A program made the translations under genes and the position numbers. 64,000 bases of DNA. Source: Gordonia sihwensis NBRC 108236 (GTDB lineage Bacteria > Actinomycetota > Actinomycetes > Mycobacteriales > Mycobacteriaceae). The stretch covers positions 62,001-126,000 of the forward strand of contig NZ_BANU01000002.1 in assembly GCF_000333035.1 (NCBI RefSeq), in the 5' to 3' direction. The notes below the pieces were generated by a model. That model did no database searches and was not told the DNA's origin. It saw only the letters and a program-made list of their open reading frames with translations. Shown here piece after piece: positions 54,418-62,051 of the stretch; the stretch's first letter is position 1, and each line of letters opens with the position of its first letter.

Positions 54418-54586
54418 GACGTCTTCGGCCGACCGGTCGGAGGAGGAGGCGTGGCGTCGCAAGCGGCGCCTCGACGCCGTCTTCGGCGATGAATTGCCCG
54501 AGGTCAGGACCGACCCGGGCGAAGACGCGCATTCCGGGCGTGGTCGTCGTTGGTACGACGAGAACCGGCCCCCACACCATAACTAG
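54407..54586 (+). CDS. Small conserved-looking protein with WYDENRPPHH C-terminus
   Basis: This 59-residue product begins at GTG 54407 inside the end of moaB2 and is translationally coupled to it. The N-terminal part is charged (SEEEAWRRKRRLDAVFGDELPE), then comes a short acidic linker and the end GRRWYDENRPPHHN. From memory, similar short proteins ending W(L/Y)xxNxPPHH occur next to this locus in other Mycobacteriales. No domain, signal or membrane segment is visible. It may be an accessory to the Mog protein or the protease upstream. Confidence 0.7.
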   Translation: MSSETSSADRSEEEAWRRKRRLDAVFGDELPEVRTDPGEDAHSGRGRRWYDENRPPHHN

Positions 54587-54642
54587 CGGGTAAGTGACCC
54601 TTCTCACGTGAAATCCGGCAATCCTCTCCGGCGCCGAGCGGC

Positions 54643-54701
54643 GACTGTGCGGCTGGGTTAATCTAAGCCGCGGCTGAGAATCCATTATCTGCCGCACAGT
54701 C
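54643..54701. promoter_or_regulatory. 11-bp inverted repeat flanking the first porin promoter
   Basis: GACTGTGCGGC (54643-54653) and GCCGCACAGTC (54691-54701) are exact complements separated by 37 bases. Between them lie TTAATC (54659-54664) and CATTAT (54683-54688), a likely -35/-10 pair. The arms could be looping operator sites or a large stem. Confidence 0.5.
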
Positions 54702-54743
54702 TTAAGCCGACCATGGTGTCGGTCACGTTGAAGGGTGATACGT

Positions 54744-55373
54744 GTGAAGTTCAGTGGTGTCGGTAAGCGCCGCGCTGCAGCCCTGGCTGCAGTCGCGCTC
54801 ACCGCAGTAACCGGAGCAGTAGTCGGAGCAGGTCAGGCTGACGCAGGTCGTCTGCCGGGTGGCCACACCAAGGCCGTCGGTGTCGACGGCCAGGTGGTGG
54901 AGATCTCGCGCAGCGGCGAGAGCAGCCGGATCATGCCGTCGTTGGCCGCCAACGGTGCGGGCCGCGCGGCCGCCGTGTCGGGAACCTACAAGACGACCTT
55001 GAGCAAGGGCACCGGTGTCATGACCGTCGGTTACCTGGTCGGTTGCCAGGTGAACCTGACGGGCTTCAAGGGCACTCTCTCCGGATCGATTGATCTAACG
55101 AAAGCTAGCGTGAGCGCTGGACTGTCTGTGCCTCTGGCACCGGGCCAGGTCGTATTCGCTACGACCGACAAGCTCACCCTCAAGAAGGGTAAGGGCACGG
55201 TCATGGTCGACAGCTTCTCGATCGACGTGCAGCAGTGCGGCGGCTACGCCTCGGCACGCTCGGTGGTTCGGGTCGTCGCGGCCGACGGCTACGACGCCCA
55301 GGAGAAGTCCCTGTCCGGCAACAGCGGTTACGTGCAGGCCAACCTGCTCGGCACCCCGTTCAGCCTCGGCTGA
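54744..55373 (+). CDS. MspA family porin, copy 1
   Basis: This 209-residue exported outer-membrane (mycomembrane) porin has signal peptide KRRAAALAAVALTAVTGAVVGAGQADA and then about 180 residues of beta-strand-rich mature protein. Typical segments are TVGYLVGCQVNLTG and the C-terminal YVQANLLGTPFSLG. Two cysteines, in VGCQV and QQCGGYASAR, are placed to form a disulfide. MspA octamers form the main hydrophilic channels of mycobacteria and relatives. GTG 54744 has AAGGG at correct distance; the GTG at 54735 overlaps that site. Confidence 0.92.
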   Translation: MKFSGVGKRRAAALAAVALTAVTGAVVGAGQADAGRLPGGHTKAVGVDGQVVEISRSGESSRIMPSLAANGAGRAAAVSGTYKTTLSKGTGVMTVGYLVGCQVNLTGFKGTLSGSIDLTKASVSAGLSVPLAPGQVVFATTDKLTLKKGKGTVMVDSFSIDVQQCGGYASARSVVRVVAADGYDAQEKSLSGNSGYVQANLLGTPFSLG

Positions 55374-55403
55374 CCCGAGATCACAGACTCACGAGGTAGA
55401 AGA

Positions 55404-56039
55404 ATGAACAAGCGCGTAGTCCGCGGTCTCACCGCGTCCGCAGCACTCGTCGGCGCCGTCGCCGCCGGCGCCACGCTCGCCGCTCCGGCCAATGCGGTCG
55501 CACTGCCGAGCGTCTCGAAGACCAAGTCGCTGCCCGAGGGCAGTGTCTCCATCAAGCTGTACGGCGAGTCGGCCAGGATCAGCCGCGCCGTCACCAGCAC
55601 CCCTCTCTCGCGCGAGGTTCTGGTCTCCGGCAAGGTTCGCGTCACCACCACCGGTGGCGTCAAGGGCGGCAGTGTCAATGCCGGTTACATCGTCGGTTGC
55701 CAAGTCAATTTCGGCGCAAGTGCGAACGGCGGTGTGGGCGAGACGTACACGTTCGAGTCGGAGAAGGCTGCCCCGTCGGCGAACGCCGGCGGAGCGATTG
55801 AGCTTTCCCCGGGCAAGGCTGCTTACACGCCGGTCATCCATTCCGTGGTCGACGACTACGAGACCAACGCGTTCACCTTCAAGAACGCTCAGGGCGGCGT
55901 CGCCTACAGCAACGAGCGCTTCGGCGTCGACGGCTGCGCGGGCTACGCCCAGGCGCGTGCCAAGGTGACCGTCCGCGTCTCCACCGACACTTACGTCGGC
56001 AACGTGACGCTCTACGGCAAGCCGTTCAGCATCGGCTGA
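55404..56039 (+). CDS. MspA family porin, copy 2
   Basis: This 211-residue paralogue of the preceding gene lies 30 bases downstream. The signal peptide is RGLTASAALVGAVAAGATLAAPANA. Shared hallmarks are AGYIVGCQVNFGA, DGCAGYAQARAKVTV and the C-terminal YVGNVTLYGKPFSIG. The same two Cys positions are kept. The two differ strongly in the middle region, so a hetero-oligomeric channel, as seen for two-subunit porins of Rhodococcus and Nocardia, is a reasonable hypothesis. GAGGTAG precedes ATG 55404. A strong terminator follows. Confidence 0.92.
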   Translation: MNKRVVRGLTASAALVGAVAAGATLAAPANAVALPSVSKTKSLPEGSVSIKLYGESARISRAVTSTPLSREVLVSGKVRVTTTGGVKGGSVNAGYIVGCQVNFGASANGGVGETYTFESEKAAPSANAGGAIELSPGKAAYTPVIHSVVDDYETNAFTFKNAQGGVAYSNERFGVDGCAGYAQARAKVTVRVSTDTYVGNVTLYGKPFSIG

Positions 56040-56055
56040 CCGAGCACCAGGCGAA

Positions 56056-56091
56056 AAAGGGCCGCGACCTCCGAGGAGGTCGCGGCCCTTT
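56056..56091. terminator. Bidirectional terminator between porin 2 and heme oxygenase
   Basis: AAAGGGCCGCGACCTC pairs perfectly (16 bp) with 56076-56091 around a CGAG loop. A and T runs at the two edges suit both converging transcripts. Confidence 0.88.
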
Positions 56092-56123
56092 CCTGTGCCG
56101 GTGGCTTTCGAGCCGGGCGCCGG

Positions 56124-56807
56124 TCAGCGGCGGTAGTCGTCCAGCAGGCCGACCAGTTCGGCGAAGAGTTGCTGGTTGAGTCGGAAGGCCACCCGGACCT
56201 CGTCGACGATGCGCTCGCGGTCGGCGGCGCTGAGCGAATCGCCGATCGCGTCGAGCTTGGCCCGGTACGCGTCCTTGTAGGGCTTGTTCGCGGTGGCGAG
56301 CTCGAAGGAGTACATCGAGACGCCCTCGCCGCCGAGCTCGAACTCCCGGTCCAGGAGGCGGCCGATGGCCTGGCCGCCGGACAGGTCGCCGAGGTAGCGC
56401 GTGTAGTGGTGAGCCACCAGATGGCCACCCCACGACGCGGATTCGGTGATGCGCGCGGCATAGGCGTCGGCGGCCGGAGAGTCGACCGGCTCGGGAACGA
56501 TGCCCCCGCGCGCGCTCCAGTGAGCCAGATCGGCGTCGATCGTCGCGACCCGCTCCAGCGCCGGGTCGTGGACCAGTGACACCTGGGGGTCGTCGGCGAG
56601 GGCACGCGATGCGCGCTCGAGCGCGTCGTACACGATGCGCAGGCGCTGCAGGTAAGCGATGTACCCAGCCTCGTTGATCCGGCCGGCCAGCAGCTCAGAG
56701 ATGAACTCGGAGTTCTCGGCCTGCTCGTGCTCGGAGGACGATCCCTGCTTCATCTGCTCCGACAAGCGGAGGTCTGCCGCGAGGTCGGGAGATGCGGTGG
56801 TCGGCAT
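56124..56807 (-). CDS. Heme oxygenase (HmuO/HO-1 type)
   Basis: This 227-residue cytosolic enzyme cleaves heme to biliverdin, CO and iron. The proximal heme ligand is predicted as His27 in SSSEHEQAENSEFI and the distal helix is GDLSGGQAIGRLL. Length and motifs fit canonical HO-1/HmuO, not the MhuD type of M. tuberculosis. ATG 56807 has GAAGGGG before it; a longer frame upstream would run into the promoter. An IdeR/DtxR-like box lies 25 bases upstream, suggesting iron repression. Confidence 0.93.
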   Translation of the reverse strand: MPTTASPDLAADLRLSEQMKQGSSSEHEQAENSEFISELLAGRINEAGYIAYLQRLRIVYDALERASRALADDPQVSLVHDPALERVATIDADLAHWSARGGIVPEPVDSPAADAYAARITESASWGGHLVAHHYTRYLGDLSGGQAIGRLLDREFELGGEGVSMYSFELATANKPYKDAYRAKLDAIGDSLSAADRERIVDEVRVAFRLNQQLFAELVGLLDDYRR

Positions 56808-56831
56808 AACGTCCCCTTCAGAGATCGAGTT

Positions 56832-56850
56832 AAAGGCAAGGCTAAGGTAA
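56832..56850 (-). promoter_or_regulatory. IdeR/DtxR-like iron box upstream of heme oxygenase
   Basis: AAAGGCAAGGCTAAGGTAA matches the 19-bp consensus TTAGGTTAGGCTAACCTAA at 13 positions, with the central AGGCTAA intact. Corynebacterial hmuO is DtxR-controlled, so iron regulation is expected. Confidence 0.6.
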
Positions 56851-56890
56851 CAATTTCGCGTCGTACACGCGAGTCGGAGTGCCCGAAAAC

Positions 56891-56928
56891 GACGCACGGC
56901 ACCCGCCCCGCAGCGGGTGCCGTGCGTC
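56891..56928 (-). terminator. Terminator downstream of mscL
   Basis: GACGCACGGCACCCGC pairs perfectly (16 bp) with 56913-56928 around a 6-base loop. It lies 28 bases past the mscL stop, upstream of the heme-oxygenase promoter. Confidence 0.82.
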
Positions 56929-56956
56929 TCGTCGAGAATTCGGTCTCGTCGATGAG

Positions 56957-57760
56957 TCAGCGTGAGTGACGCGGCGCGTCACCGGGATTCTGACCCGGAG
57001 GCGGCGGGTACTGGCCCGGAGCGTACTGACCCGGGGGCAGATTGCCCGGAGGCGGGTACTCGCCCGGCGCCGGATTCGGGGTCGGAAAGCCTCCGGTCGG
57101 CGGGCCGGACGGCGGCGTGAAACCCTGGTGCCCCGGCTGCTGCTCGTGCTGCGGGTGGGCCTGCGGCGGAGCCTGCTGCGCCTGAGGCGGGATGTTCATG
57201 GTCTGCGTCCGATCGCCGTAGCCGGGTGACGGGGGAGGCGCCATCGGCGCAGGCGTCGGTGCCGGCTCGCGGTTCGCGCGATCGGCGGCAGCCATCTCCG
57301 CCTCCTTCGCGGCCTTCTCGGCTTCGTCGCGCTCCTTGGCGTCGGGGTCGAGGGCATTGCGGATCTGCGTCAGCAGGACGATCTCGGGATCCGGATCCTC
57401 CTCCTTGTCCTGGAGCTTCCGGAGTTCCTGCAGCTTGTTGTACGGAACGACGATCAGGAAGTAGACCACCGCGGCGACGATGATGAAGTTGATGACCGCG
57501 GAGATGACGGCACCGAAGTCGAGGAAGGTCGCGGGGTCGTCGGACTTGATCGAGAATCCGAACCCGCAGATCTGGGCGGGGCCACTGGCGGCGCCGTCCG
57601 CGGTGGGGCAGTCGCCGCTGGGAATCGTGGCGAGGAGGGGATTGATGATCTTCTCGGTGAATGCGGTGACAATCGCCGTGAACGCCGCACCGATAATCAC
57701 CGCTGTGGCCAGTTCGACCACATTGCCCCGCATTATGAAGTCTTTGAAACCTTTGAGCAC
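56957..57760 (-). CDS. mscL: Large-conductance mechanosensitive channel MscL with long Pro/Gln-rich tail
   Basis: This 267-residue protein has a normal MscL core in the first about 145 residues: LKGFKDFIMRGNVVELATAVIIGAAFTAIV (N-helix and TM1), an outer loop with two Cys, TM2 (FGAVISAVINFIIVAAVVYFLIVVP) and a charged cytoplasmic helix. Most MscL proteins end near residue 130-150. Here about 120 more residues follow, rich in Pro, Gln, Gly and Ala (APTPAPMAPPPSPG, GEYPPPGNLPPGQYAPG), probably disordered. It releases solutes on hypo-osmotic shock. The start is GTG 57760 after AGAGGGG. Confidence 0.93.
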   Translation of the reverse strand: MLKGFKDFIMRGNVVELATAVIIGAAFTAIVTAFTEKIINPLLATIPSGDCPTADGAASGPAQICGFGFSIKSDDPATFLDFGAVISAVINFIIVAAVVYFLIVVPYNKLQELRKLQDKEEDPDPEIVLLTQIRNALDPDAKERDEAEKAAKEAEMAAADRANREPAPTPAPMAPPPSPGYGDRTQTMNIPPQAQQAPPQAHPQHEQQPGHQGFTPPSGPPTGGFPTPNPAPGEYPPPGNLPPGQYAPGQYPPPPGQNPGDAPRHSR

Positions 57761-57855
57761 GCGCGTCCCCTCTGATCTTGGTGCTATTGCTGGTTGCTGA
57801 GTCTAAACCACATATAAAGGTTTCGTGCGGTGGAACAGGACCGTTCGGCTGTCAT

Positions 57856-58509
57856 TCAGTGGAGTATGACGGCCAAGGCCATGTCTAATCCGGTCGATGC
57901 CACTCGGCGGGCCGCCTGCTCGTTCATCGCCAGAAGAATCGGCGTCGCCGCCGAGTTCATCGGTTTGCCCGACGGATTCGACGGTTCGCCGGCGACTATC
58001 GCGCCTCGGGCCAGAACGGTGGCCTCCGAATCGAGGACGTCCACCACGTCGCCCTGGCGGACCAGGGCGACGACCGACTCGTCGGCGGGGCGGATCGGCA
58101 CCAGCCGCGCTCCCGGATCGCCGGTCAGTGCGGTGGGCAGCCGCGACGTGAGCAGCCGTGTCTCGGTGATCATCTCGCCGCGGCGCACCGGTCCGGTCAG
58201 CTTGCGGCCGATCGCGGAGCCGGTATCGGTGAGCGCACCGGGAGGGGACAGGTCGGCCGGTACGGCACGCGCGGCGAGATCCGCGGCGGTGAGGAGAGTG
58301 CCCGGTCGAAGATCGGTCGCAGCCGTCAGTACGATCGGCGAACCGACGTGCCGCCGCGATACGGCGAATGCGCCGAGCGCGGCGATGACGAGAAGTGCCG
58401 CAGCGATTCGTCGAATCCGAATTGACCGAAATCGTCCAGTGCCGAGAATGGCCTGCACCCGAGACAACGCGCTCGGTGAGAGGTGGCCGGGGCGATGCGA
58501 AATCGTCAT
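57856..58509 (-). CDS. SAF domain protein (CpaB/RcpC-like)
   Basis: This 217-residue protein has one membrane helix (RIAAALLVIAALGAFAV) near the N-terminus and an extracytoplasmic SAF domain (IVLTAATDLRPGTLLTAADLAARAVP). Such proteins resemble the Flp pilus assembly protein CpaB or flagellar FlgA-type chaperones, but no pilus genes are in the window. It lies between mscL (same strand) and nhaA (opposite strand). Confidence 0.85.
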   Translation of the reverse strand: MTISHRPGHLSPSALSRVQAILGTGRFRSIRIRRIAAALLVIAALGAFAVSRRHVGSPIVLTAATDLRPGTLLTAADLAARAVPADLSPPGALTDTGSAIGRKLTGPVRRGEMITETRLLTSRLPTALTGDPGARLVPIRPADESVVALVRQGDVVDVLDSEATVLARGAIVAGEPSNPSGKPMNSAATPILLAMNEQAARRVASTGLDMALAVILH

Positions 58510-58622
58510 ACCTCAACAGTCCGCTGGGTGGCGCCGCCGGTCGTGGGCAATTCGCCGATTGTGGATGCGCACGCTCGCTCGACAACGATTTCCACAGATT
58601 CGGTGTCTGCAAAGATGTGTAC

Positions 58623-59891
58623 ATGAGCGATCACGGGGTCTACGGCCCATCGACGACCGACTCGGGGACCGATCAGGGATCGTCGCGGCGACAGGCGTGG
58701 AAGGGCTGGATCAGCGGTGACATCCAGGGCGGCGCGGTTCTTCTGGTCGCCGCACTGCTCGGCTTCGCCCTCGCGAACTCGCCGTGGCGCGAGGGGTATC
58801 ACTCGATGCTGGAAACCGTGGTGGGGCCGGCGTCGCTTCATCTCGACCTGTCGCTGGCCGAGTGGGCGGCCGACGGTCTGCTCGCGATCTTCTTCTTCGT
58901 CGTCGGGCTCGAACTCAAGCACGAATTCGTCGCAGGCAGTCTGCGTGACCCGCGCCGCGCCGGTGTGCCCGTGGCGGCGGCGGTGGGCGGGATGGTGGTT
59001 CCCGCACTCATCTATGTGGCGATCGTCGCCACCAACGATCCCGAGGCGCTGCGCGGGTGGGCGACGCCGACCGCTACCGACATCGCCTTCGCGCTGGCGG
59101 TGTTCGCGATCTTCGGCGCAGGACTGCCCAGCGCGCTGCGCGTCTTCCTGATGACACTCGCGGTGGTCGACGACCTGCTCGGAATCATCGTGATCGCCAC
59201 GGTCTACACCGAGACCATCGACTTCGTGATGCTCGCGATCGGGCTGGTCTGCGTCGTGGCCTTCGGGTTCGCGGTGAGATTGCGTCGCACGCACTGGTGG
59301 ATTCTGGCGCCGCTGGGGCTGGCCGCGTGGGGATTCGTCCACGCGTCCGGTGTCCATTCCACCGTGGCCGGCGTCCTCCTCGGTTTCGCGGTCCCCGCCG
59401 CTCTGGTATTCGACGAGCGTCACCCGCGCACCGAATCGTTCGCGGAGACCGTGGCGCCGATCTCGGCGGGCATCGCCCTGCCGTTGTTCGCGTTCGCCTC
59501 TGCGGGTGTGACGGTCATCGGGGTGGGGCACATCGTGCAGCCGGTGAGCATCGGCGTGTTCTGCGGTCTCGTGGTCGGCAAAGTGCTCGGAGTGGTGGTC
59601 ACCACCTTCCTGGTGACACGGCTGACGCCGCTGCGTCTCGCGGAGGGCATCTCTGTGCGCAGCCTCGTGCCCGTGGGACTGCTGACAGGTATCGGCTTCA
59701 CAGTCGCACTGCTGATCGCCGAACTGTCGTTCTCCGACGCCACCGGTCTCCCCGCGGATCACCAACCCGCGGCGAAGGTGGGGATCCTGCTCGGTTCGCT
59801 GGTCGCGGCCGTCCTCGGCGGTGCGTTGCTCCGGTGGGACGTGCGGCATGCGCGCGTGAACGGCGAGGCCGCCGTCGAGCTGGACGACTAG
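58623..59891 (+). CDS. nhaA: Na+/H+ antiporter NhaA
   Basis: This 422-residue membrane antiporter has about twelve helices. The Na+/H+ site is Asp183-Asp184 in LAVVDDLLGIIVIA; the unwound-helix segment TPTATDIAFALAVFAIFG and FFFVVGLELKHEF are typical NhaA motifs. ATG 58623 is used; AAAGAT ends 6 bases upstream. It is divergent from the SAF gene. Confidence 0.93.
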   Translation: MSDHGVYGPSTTDSGTDQGSSRRQAWKGWISGDIQGGAVLLVAALLGFALANSPWREGYHSMLETVVGPASLHLDLSLAEWAADGLLAIFFFVVGLELKHEFVAGSLRDPRRAGVPVAAAVGGMVVPALIYVAIVATNDPEALRGWATPTATDIAFALAVFAIFGAGLPSALRVFLMTLAVVDDLLGIIVIATVYTETIDFVMLAIGLVCVVAFGFAVRLRRTHWWILAPLGLAAWGFVHASGVHSTVAGVLLGFAVPAALVFDERHPRTESFAETVAPISAGIALPLFAFASAGVTVIGVGHIVQPVSIGVFCGLVVGKVLGVVVTTFLVTRLTPLRLAEGISVRSLVPVGLLTGIGFTVALLIAELSFSDATGLPADHQPAAKVGILLGSLVAAVLGGALLRWDVRHARVNGEAAVELDD

Positions 59892-59918
59892 GCCGAAAGC
59901 ACTCGATCCGCACCGTCG

Positions 59919-59945
59919 CTGGCACTCGGAATGATTGAGTGCCAG
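59919..59945 (+). promoter_or_regulatory. CIRCE-like HrcA operator upstream of ruc
   Basis: CTGGCACTC-N9-GAGTGCCAG is a perfect 9-bp inverted repeat with the exact CIRCE spacing (consensus TTAGCACTC-N9-GAGTGCTAA; the GCACTC/GAGTGC core is intact). TACACT at 59954-59959 is a likely -10 just after it. In M. tuberculosis Rv0991c/ruc is reported as HrcA-controlled, so this fits heat-shock control. Confidence 0.85.
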
Positions 59946-59991
59946 ATTCGGTTTACACTAGACAACGAGTTCTCGACCTTCGGAGGTTTCC

Positions 59992-60297
59992 GTGCCCACC
60001 TACAGCTACGCGTGCACTGAGTGCGACAACAAGTTCGACATCCAGCAGGCGTTCTCTGACGACTCGCTGACCGAGTGCCCGCAGTGCAGCGGCCGCTTGC
60101 GCAAGCTCTTCAATTCGGTCGGCATCGTCTTCAAGGGCAGCGGTTTCTACCGCACCGACTCTCGCTCGGGCGGATCGGTGGCGGCCAATTCCTCCTCCAG
60201 CGACTCCGGCTCGACCTCGTCGTCGTCCGACTCGTCGACGAGCGGTTCGGCCTCCGGGACGAGCGCCGCGGCGGCACCGGCGGCAGCCTCCGCCTGA
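59992..60297 (+). CDS. ruc: Ruc, redox-regulated chaperone with FmdB zinc ribbon (Rv0991c-like)
   Basis: This 101-residue protein has an N-terminal zinc ribbon, MPTYSYACTECDNKFD and ECPQCSGRLRKLF, with four cysteines in two CxxC pairs, followed by a Ser/Ala-rich disordered tail (about 60-101). M. tuberculosis Rv0991c (Ruc) with the same design prevents protein aggregation when oxidised and aids DnaK. GTG 59992 has CGGAGG before it. A CIRCE-like operator lies about 50 bases upstream, which links it to the heat-shock response. It is convergent with the FTHF cyclo-ligase gene. Confidence 0.9.
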   Translation: MPTYSYACTECDNKFDIQQAFSDDSLTECPQCSGRLRKLFNSVGIVFKGSGFYRTDSRSGGSVAANSSSSDSGSTSSSSDSSTSGSASGTSAAAAPAAASA

Positions 60298-60334
60298 CAC
60301 GGGCTCGCGCGGGTCGCTCCGCGCAAATGTCCGA

Positions 60335-60922
60335 TCAGCCCGGTGACACGCGGCTGAATCCGCCGCCCGGGGTCAGCACCCAGTCCATCGGGACGTCGTT
60401 GGCCTCGTGCGGGACGCCGTCGTCGAACAACTCGGCATCGTGCACCACGGCCACCACCGGCGCCTCCACAGCGGCGAGGGTGCGGTCGTAATAGCCGGCA
60501 CCCCGGCCGAGCCGCGCGCCGGTGCGGTCGGCGGCCACCGCCGGGACCAGGATGAGGGCGGCGTCGTGCAGCACATCCGGATCGAGCCGGTAGCCCTGAG
60601 GTTCGAGCAGGCGCCACCGGCCCTGAGTCAGTGAGCTCTCGCCGCGGTACTCGCCCCACTGCAGTCGTGCCGGATCGCCCTCGGGGACGATCGGCAGCAG
60701 CACCCGCAGCCCCTGATCGAGCAGCGCGTCGAGCATCGCGGTCCCGCCGGGTTCGGCGCGGGTGGCGACGTACGCCGCGACCGTGTCGCCCGCGGCGAGT
60801 TCGACGGGCAACCGATACATCCATTCGGCGAGTTCCGCATTGCACTGGGCGAGAACGAAGGGCGACATCCGGGACCTGGCATCGAGGACGCGGCGCCGCA
60901 TGTCGGACTTTTCGGTGCTCAT
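60335..60922 (-). CDS. 5-formyltetrahydrofolate cyclo-ligase
   Basis: This 195-residue enzyme converts 5-formyl-THF to 5,10-methenyl-THF with ATP. Motifs are MRRRVLDARSRMSP at the N-terminus (basic ATP-binding start), the RLQWGEYRG region, ALILVPAVAADRTGARLGRGAGYYDRTL, the family signature GRGxGYYD. AAAGGGAG precedes ATG 60922. It is convergent with ruc and divergent from galU. Confidence 0.92.
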   Translation of the reverse strand: MSTEKSDMRRRVLDARSRMSPFVLAQCNAELAEWMYRLPVELAAGDTVAAYVATRAEPGGTAMLDALLDQGLRVLLPIVPEGDPARLQWGEYRGESSLTQGRWRLLEPQGYRLDPDVLHDAALILVPAVAADRTGARLGRGAGYYDRTLAAVEAPVVAVVHDAELFDDGVPHEANDVPMDWVLTPGGGFSRVSPG

Positions 60923-60968
60923 GGCTCCCTTTCAGAGACTCACGTCCGATCCTGCCAGAAACGGCCAT

Positions 60969-60974
60969 TACGCT
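60969..60974 (+). promoter_or_regulatory. -10 hexamer of a leaderless promoter (galU)
   Basis: TACGCT lies exactly 7 bases before ATG 60982 with no ribosome site adjacent. Confidence 0.5.
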
Positions 60975-60981
60975 GAGGCAC

Positions 60982-61917
60982 ATGTCCGACACCTCCGCTC
61001 GACCGTCAGGCCGGCGCGCCGTGATGCATGCGCCGCCCATCCCGTACACCGCCGTCGTTCCCGCGGCCGGTCTCGGCACCAGGTTTCTGCCGGCCACCAA
61101 GACGGTGCCGAAGGAACTGCTGCCCATCGTCGACACCCCCGGCATCGAGTTGGTGGCCGAAGAGGCGAAGTCGGCGGGTGCCGAGCGGCTGCTGATCGTC
61201 ACCTCGCCGGGTAAAGACGGTGTGGTCGCGCACTTCGTCGAAGACCTGGTCCTCGAGGGCCGCCTAGCCAAGCGCGGCAAGGAGGCGATGCTCGCCAAGG
61301 TGCGGAACGCCCCGTCGCTGCTGGAGGTGGACTCGGTGGTGCAGGACCGCCCGCTCGGCCTCGGCCACGCCGTCGGCTGCGTGGAACCGGAACTGGCCGA
61401 CGACGAGGATGCGATCGCGGTGCTGCTGCCCGACGATCTGGTGCTGCCCGGTGGAGTCCTCGGCCGGATGGCGGCCGCACACGCTCGGTACGGCGGCAGC
61501 GTCCTGTGCGCGATCGAGGTGCCCGGGGAGAAGATCAGCGCGTACGGCGTCTTCGACGTCGAGGAGGTCGCCGACGATCCGGAGGTCAAGCGGGTGCGCG
61601 GCATGGTCGAGAAGCCGCCCGCAGCGGAAGCTCCCTCGAATCTGGCGGCGGCGGGCCGGTACATCCTCGACCGCAAGATCTTCGACGCGTTGCGCACCAT
61701 CGAGCCGGGCGCGGGCGGCGAACTCCAGCTGACGGATGCGATCGCGTTGTTGATCGAGTGGGGCGAGCCCGTCCATGTCGTGGTCCACGAGGGCAGCCGG
61801 CACGATCTCGGGAATCCCGGCGGATATCTGAAGGCCGCCGTCGACTTCGCTCTCGACCGTGACGACTACGGTCCGGAGCTGCGGGAATGGCTGGTTCGAC
61901 GGCTCGCCGACGACTGA
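60982..61917 (+). CDS. galU: UTP-glucose-1-phosphate uridylyltransferase
   Basis: This 311-residue enzyme makes UDP-glucose for cell-wall, trehalose and capsule synthesis. The signature VVPAAGLGTRFLPATKTVPKELLPIVDTPG is near residue 20-50, with RPLGLGHAVGCV, LLPDDLVLPGG and the RYILDRKIFDALR segment. ATG 60982 has a -10 exactly 7 bases upstream; an internal ATG (MHAPP) 15 codons on is less likely. It precedes moeA1 by 134 bases. Confidence 0.95.
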   Translation: MSDTSARPSGRRAVMHAPPIPYTAVVPAAGLGTRFLPATKTVPKELLPIVDTPGIELVAEEAKSAGAERLLIVTSPGKDGVVAHFVEDLVLEGRLAKRGKEAMLAKVRNAPSLLEVDSVVQDRPLGLGHAVGCVEPELADDEDAIAVLLPDDLVLPGGVLGRMAAAHARYGGSVLCAIEVPGEKISAYGVFDVEEVADDPEVKRVRGMVEKPPAAEAPSNLAAAGRYILDRKIFDALRTIEPGAGGELQLTDAIALLIEWGEPVHVVVHEGSRHDLGNPGGYLKAAVDFALDRDDYGPELREWLVRRLADD

Positions 61918-62051
61918 CCGATCTCGCTGTGTTCAGCGCGCCTGCGGGCTCTGCGCGAAGCGGGCCGTTAGCCTCGAACTGCGCGTTGCCCGGTCGTGCG
62001 AGCGGTCGGCGCGCACCGATCTGAGACCACTCGGGGGACGTGAGGAGAACT

